Source: Natronobacterium haloterrestre (GTDB taxonomy: Archaea; Halobacteriota; Halobacteria; Halobacteriales; Natrialbaceae). From it: a stretch of 64,000 nucleotides of DNA. The position numbers and the translations under genes are program-made. The notes beneath the pieces are model-generated. The model saw only the letters and a program-made list of their open reading frames with translations. It was not told the DNA's origin and searched no databases. Positions 61,547 through 64,000 of the stretch are shown one piece after another (within the stretch, counting starts at the first letter, position 1; each line of letters starts with the position of its first letter). The DNA lies in assembly GCF_900112205.1 (NCBI RefSeq), contig NZ_FOKW01000014.1:22415-86414 (forward strand). Reading direction: 5' to 3'.

Positions 61547-62188
61547 CTATTTGATGTGGTCCGTCAGCAACACTCGAAGGGCCTTTTCGCCGTTCGGACT
61601 CGACGGAGACCGACACTTTGCGTACCAGTAGTAACACTCCTCATCGCTCATCCGTGCAACGCCTCGAGCCAGCGACCGCATCCGGTCGATACGCTGGATC
61701 GGCTTCACGCCACGGAACGCAACAGCAAGCCGGACACCTGCCGTTTCGGGTAGGAACACGAACCCAGCCCCCCCAGTGAGAACTTCTGATGAATCTCCTG
61801 GTGTGCCTTCAATCGCCTCCCGGACGACATCCTGGAGCGCACGGACGCGGGTCGGGTCAAGCCGTGCGACCTTTGCGCCGGCCCACTCATCCCACGTCCA
61901 GCCATCGAGCTTGGAAAGGAGGTCGTCCCCAGCGATGTCCGTGACGAGATCCTCAACTGGTGTGATACTCAACGAACGACCATCCCGCTCCAGACGATCA
62001 CGGCGGGCTTCAGCCTGTTCGCGAGGGAGTAGTTCGTGGAGTGTCCACTCTCCGCCACCGTCTGTCTCTCGTCGGACAAGCGTAAACGTCGGGCGGCCAC
62101 CGAACATACTCGTTCCGTAGCGAACCAGCCGGTCCTCATCTGTTCCCTCGGCGGGTGAGGTCTCAAGTTCCGAACCGCGACTCGCCAT
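61547..62188 (-). CDS. Conserved small subunit of the methylase-helicase array
   Basis: 213 residues. VRYGTSMFGGRPTFTLVRRE, WTLHELLPREQAEARRDRLE, GWTWDEWAGAKVARLDPTRV, EECYYWYAKCRSPSSPNGEK, ALRVLLTDHIK. It overlaps the preceding gene by one base and lies 4 bases before the DUF1156 methylase. Arrays with DUF1156 and DUF499 in bacteria carry a small protein (DUF3780) in this position; I do not see enough to call this a homologue. Function unknown. Confidence 0.55.
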   Translation of the reverse strand: MASRGSELETSPAEGTDEDRLVRYGTSMFGGRPTFTLVRRETDGGGEWTLHELLPREQAEARRDRLERDGRSLSITPVEDLVTDIAGDDLLSKLDGWTWDEWAGAKVARLDPTRVRALQDVVREAIEGTPGDSSEVLTGGAGFVFLPETAGVRLAVAFRGVKPIQRIDRMRSLARGVARMSDEECYYWYAKCRSPSSPNGEKALRVLLTDHIK

Positions 62189-63909
62189 CAGACCGTCACC
62201 TCCGAGCTCGCTCGAATCGGGCCACGCCCTTCGACCCGGACGTCGATGTTACCAGCATCGAGGTCATTATCGAGGGCAGCGAGGAGGTCGTCACCCTCGT
62301 CAGTAATTGGTTCGGGCTCGTCAAACTGGAAGCGGAACTGGATGGTCTCTCGATCATTGCCGAACGAGCCGGGCTGGTCGATCACGTCCCGGAATCGGCT
62401 CGGTGACCCCGTGAATTCTGCGCTGTACGTCCCGTCGTCAGTCCGGGTTTCGTACTGCATTCGAACCGTCACCGCGTCCTCACGGGCTTTGAATCCGGGA
62501 CGCTGGCTGACGAACTTGGCCGCCTGGAAGGGATCCTCTCCACCGACTTGGATTGTCACTTCTTCGATCAGCGGCGTCCGGTCAGTCCCGGCCTTCGATT
62601 CCGCATCGCGACGAACTTCCGAGAATGCTCGTGAAGCGGACATCATCTTCTTACTCGCCTCCCAGGATTCCTCGGGTTGGCACTCCTGGCATCGACCTCG
62701 TTCGTCCAGCAGCTGCTCGCTATCGACCTCTTTGCCGCAGGAACGACAGGTCGTATCGGACTGGTGTTCCTCACAGTAGTAGGGTTCGCTGCCTTCTGGG
62801 TTTTCAACCTCCGCCCCACACTCAGCACAAGTGGCAATCGTCTGTTCTGGCCGGTCGATTTCGTCGAGGTGGTCGTCGACGAGCGCGTCGATCTCTCGGT
62901 AAACGACGAAGGCGCCTCCGATCTGGACCTCGCTGTCCCGAATCGAGGTCTCGACATCGGGGGATTCCGCGAACGGTTCCGGGTGTGGCCACGTCGACGG
63001 CTCTGTCGTCCCGGCCCAGTACGCCGTCCCAGACTCGCCATCCCAGTATGCGTACCCGTGGTCACTAACGAGAGAAGAGACAGTCTCTCGAATCGGTTTC
63101 GTGCTGAAGAGGTAATCCAGCCCCGGCTTCTTCGCGTATTGGTTGACCAGCGCTTCGGTGGACATAGCGTCCTGAGTCTGCTGCCAGAGTTTCTGTTGGA
63201 CGTGAGCCGACCCACGAGCGCCGGCGTCGCGTTTCACGATCTTATCCTCGAGCGTTGTCTGGACAGCGTCGACCAGTGTCGTCCCGCCGTTGGATTCGGT
63301 CGCACCGATGGTGATGTGGGTAAGCCCGTCCCGGTCAGGGTAGTAGAGGTGCCGGTAGACGTTCCGAACGAGCTCTCCGAGCATCAGCTGTGCCTCGTCG
63401 CTCCGTTCTCGAAGCTCCTCGATTTGTTCCGAGGAGAGGTCGGCTTTCTGTTCAGGGCTATCAAGCAGGGCCTCTATAGCCTCGAGACGCCGAGCCTCAT
63501 CGATTGCAGCATCCATTCGATCAGCGTCAGGGGCGAGGAACAGAGCGTAGTTCTTGTAGATTCGCGTCTCAGTCTCTCCCTCGTGTTTTGCGGCTTGCTG
63601 CTCGTAGAGCTGAGTCACCCGGTTCGGCGGCGTATCGCCGCCGTCTTCGACAGCAGCGGTGTCCGGATGCATCACAGCGAGCTTCGGCGTATCCGGGGTA
63701 TCCGGTAAGTCCGCCGGCGATTCAGGGAACTCCACCGGCTGGAAGCCACCATCGCCGATTTCCTTCGAGGTGAGACGGTTCTGGAAACGCGAATGAGCGC
63801 TCGCTTCGGGGGTAGACTCGATCCGCTGGTCGATGATCCGGATCAGGTTTGGTTCTTGCTTGAATCGGAGGCGCTCTTCCTCGTAGAGGAAGTAACACGC
63901 GACGTCCAT
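62188..63909 (-). CDS. DUF499-like protein, C-terminal half (split gene?)
   Basis: 573 residues. The start ACYFLYEEERLRFKQEPNLI with RIIDQR resembles the middle of DUF499 ATPases (the FLY...PNLNRI segment), and YYPDRDGLTHITIGATESN, YLFSTKPIRETVSSLVSDH, YAYWDGESGTAYWAG follow that family's C-terminal half. No P-loop is present. Two zinc knuckles, CAECGAEVENPEGSEPYYCE and CRSCGKEVDSEQLLDERGR with CQEC, then beta-rich repeats. DUF499 proteins usually run over 900 residues with an N-terminal ATPase, which may be the gene ending at 63920. TAA in frame just upstream of ATG 63909 makes a separate gene likely. Confidence 0.55.
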   Translation of the reverse strand: MDVACYFLYEEERLRFKQEPNLIRIIDQRIESTPEASAHSRFQNRLTSKEIGDGGFQPVEFPESPADLPDTPDTPKLAVMHPDTAAVEDGGDTPPNRVTQLYEQQAAKHEGETETRIYKNYALFLAPDADRMDAAIDEARRLEAIEALLDSPEQKADLSSEQIEELRERSDEAQLMLGELVRNVYRHLYYPDRDGLTHITIGATESNGGTTLVDAVQTTLEDKIVKRDAGARGSAHVQQKLWQQTQDAMSTEALVNQYAKKPGLDYLFSTKPIRETVSSLVSDHGYAYWDGESGTAYWAGTTEPSTWPHPEPFAESPDVETSIRDSEVQIGGAFVVYREIDALVDDHLDEIDRPEQTIATCAECGAEVENPEGSEPYYCEEHQSDTTCRSCGKEVDSEQLLDERGRCQECQPEESWEASKKMMSASRAFSEVRRDAESKAGTDRTPLIEEVTIQVGGEDPFQAAKFVSQRPGFKAREDAVTVRMQYETRTDDGTYSAEFTGSPSRFRDVIDQPGSFGNDRETIQFRFQFDEPEPITDEGDDLLAALDNDLDAGNIDVRVEGRGPIRASSEVTV

Positions 63910-63919
63910 TGGTCTTTAG

Positions 63920-64000
63920 CTAAGCCTCAGCGGTCGGTTGGATGGTGGTAGCGAGCTGTTCTTGAAGGATCGGTCGTTGCTTGTGGATCTTCTGAGCGTC
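63920..64000 (-). CDS. 3' end of an upstream gene of the array, cut by window edge
   Basis: The last 26 codons (DAQKIHKQRPILQEQLATT, IQPTAEA) before a TAG at 63920-63922, 10 bases ahead of the DUF499-like ATG. It is in another frame from that gene. It is likely the ATPase half of the DUF499-like pair, but too little is visible to test. Confidence 0.5.
   Translation of the reverse strand, partial: DAQKIHKQRPILQEQLATTIQPTAEA

Noticed and set aside
62677..63708. Rightward frame of 343 codons
   Set aside because: Complement of the DUF499-like gene, which carries zinc knuckles and operon overlap.
1..64000. CRISPR arrays, tRNA and rRNA genes
   Set aside because: No regularly spaced repeats and no recognisable tRNA or rRNA sequence found by reading; weak tRNA candidates cannot be excluded without a covariance-model search.

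Overview
The window looks like part of a haloarchaeal (class Halobacteria) plasmid, megaplasmid or integrated element. The proteins are strongly acidic and Asp/Glu-rich. GC is high in most genes, many genes start next to a TATA box with almost no leader, genes overlap by ATGA or TGATG, and several families typical of haloarchaea occur: IS1341-type TnpB, RPA-like OB-fold remnants, small zinc-finger proteins, winged-helix antitoxins and DUF1931. A ParA/partner pair, two tyrosine recombinases, a resolution-site-like palindrome and a long non-coding stretch with inverted repeats point to a replicon backbone. I saw no rRNA, tRNA or CRISPR array.

Left part (1-13.5 kb): a TnpB gene cut by the window edge, an orphan AbiEi-type antitoxin, and a complete winged-helix antitoxin/nucleotidyltransferase toxin pair. 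The two antitoxin genes share the same upstream inverted repeat. Next come an ApeA-like HEPN defence protein tail-to-tail with a PD-(D/E)XK protein, several decayed small genes, and a run of small hypothetical, membrane, TraB-like and DUF5677-like genes whose sequence looks less GC-rich than the flanks.

Middle part (13.5-31.6 kb): an RPA-like remnant, a PIN-like toxin with its antitoxin, gene fragments, a probable TGT-fold protein followed by a DsbA-fold protein whose two active-site cysteines are serines, a tandem AbrB-domain membrane protein, then a small regulator overlapping a tyrosine integrase. A tight seven-gene operon follows, ending in an Mrr-like nuclease. After it lie a coiled-coil pseudogene, an orphan antitoxin-like regulator, a broken exonuclease VII large subunit, an intact DUF1931 histone-fold gene, and PadR plus two tandem CoiA-like nucleases.

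Backbone and ubiquitin-like operon (31.7-39 kb): a three-gene operon encodes a C-terminal ubiquitin-like domain protein, an E2-like protein and a JAB-E1 fusion. Beside it is a 0.7-kb non-coding region with paired inverted repeats (candidate origin or centromere), an XerC/D-like recombinase with a dif-like palindrome upstream, and ParA with its small partner preceded by overlapping perfect palindromes.

Right part (39-64 kb) is a defence island. One cluster, all leftward, holds an AddB-like nuclease, an AddA-like helicase-nuclease and a 1626-residue sacsin-type ATPase/DUF3883 protein. A second leftward operon holds a DUF499-like protein that seems split, a 213-residue protein, a DUF1156 DNA methyltransferase, a PLD-SNF2 helicase and a restriction-endonuclease-like protein. 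It resembles DISARM- and BREX-related arrays but lacks their complete gene sets within the window. Between the clusters are an HhH protein and a HEPN-like protein. The likely theme is genome protection: modification, helicase-nuclease restriction, abortive RNases and toxin-antitoxin modules on a stably partitioned replicon.
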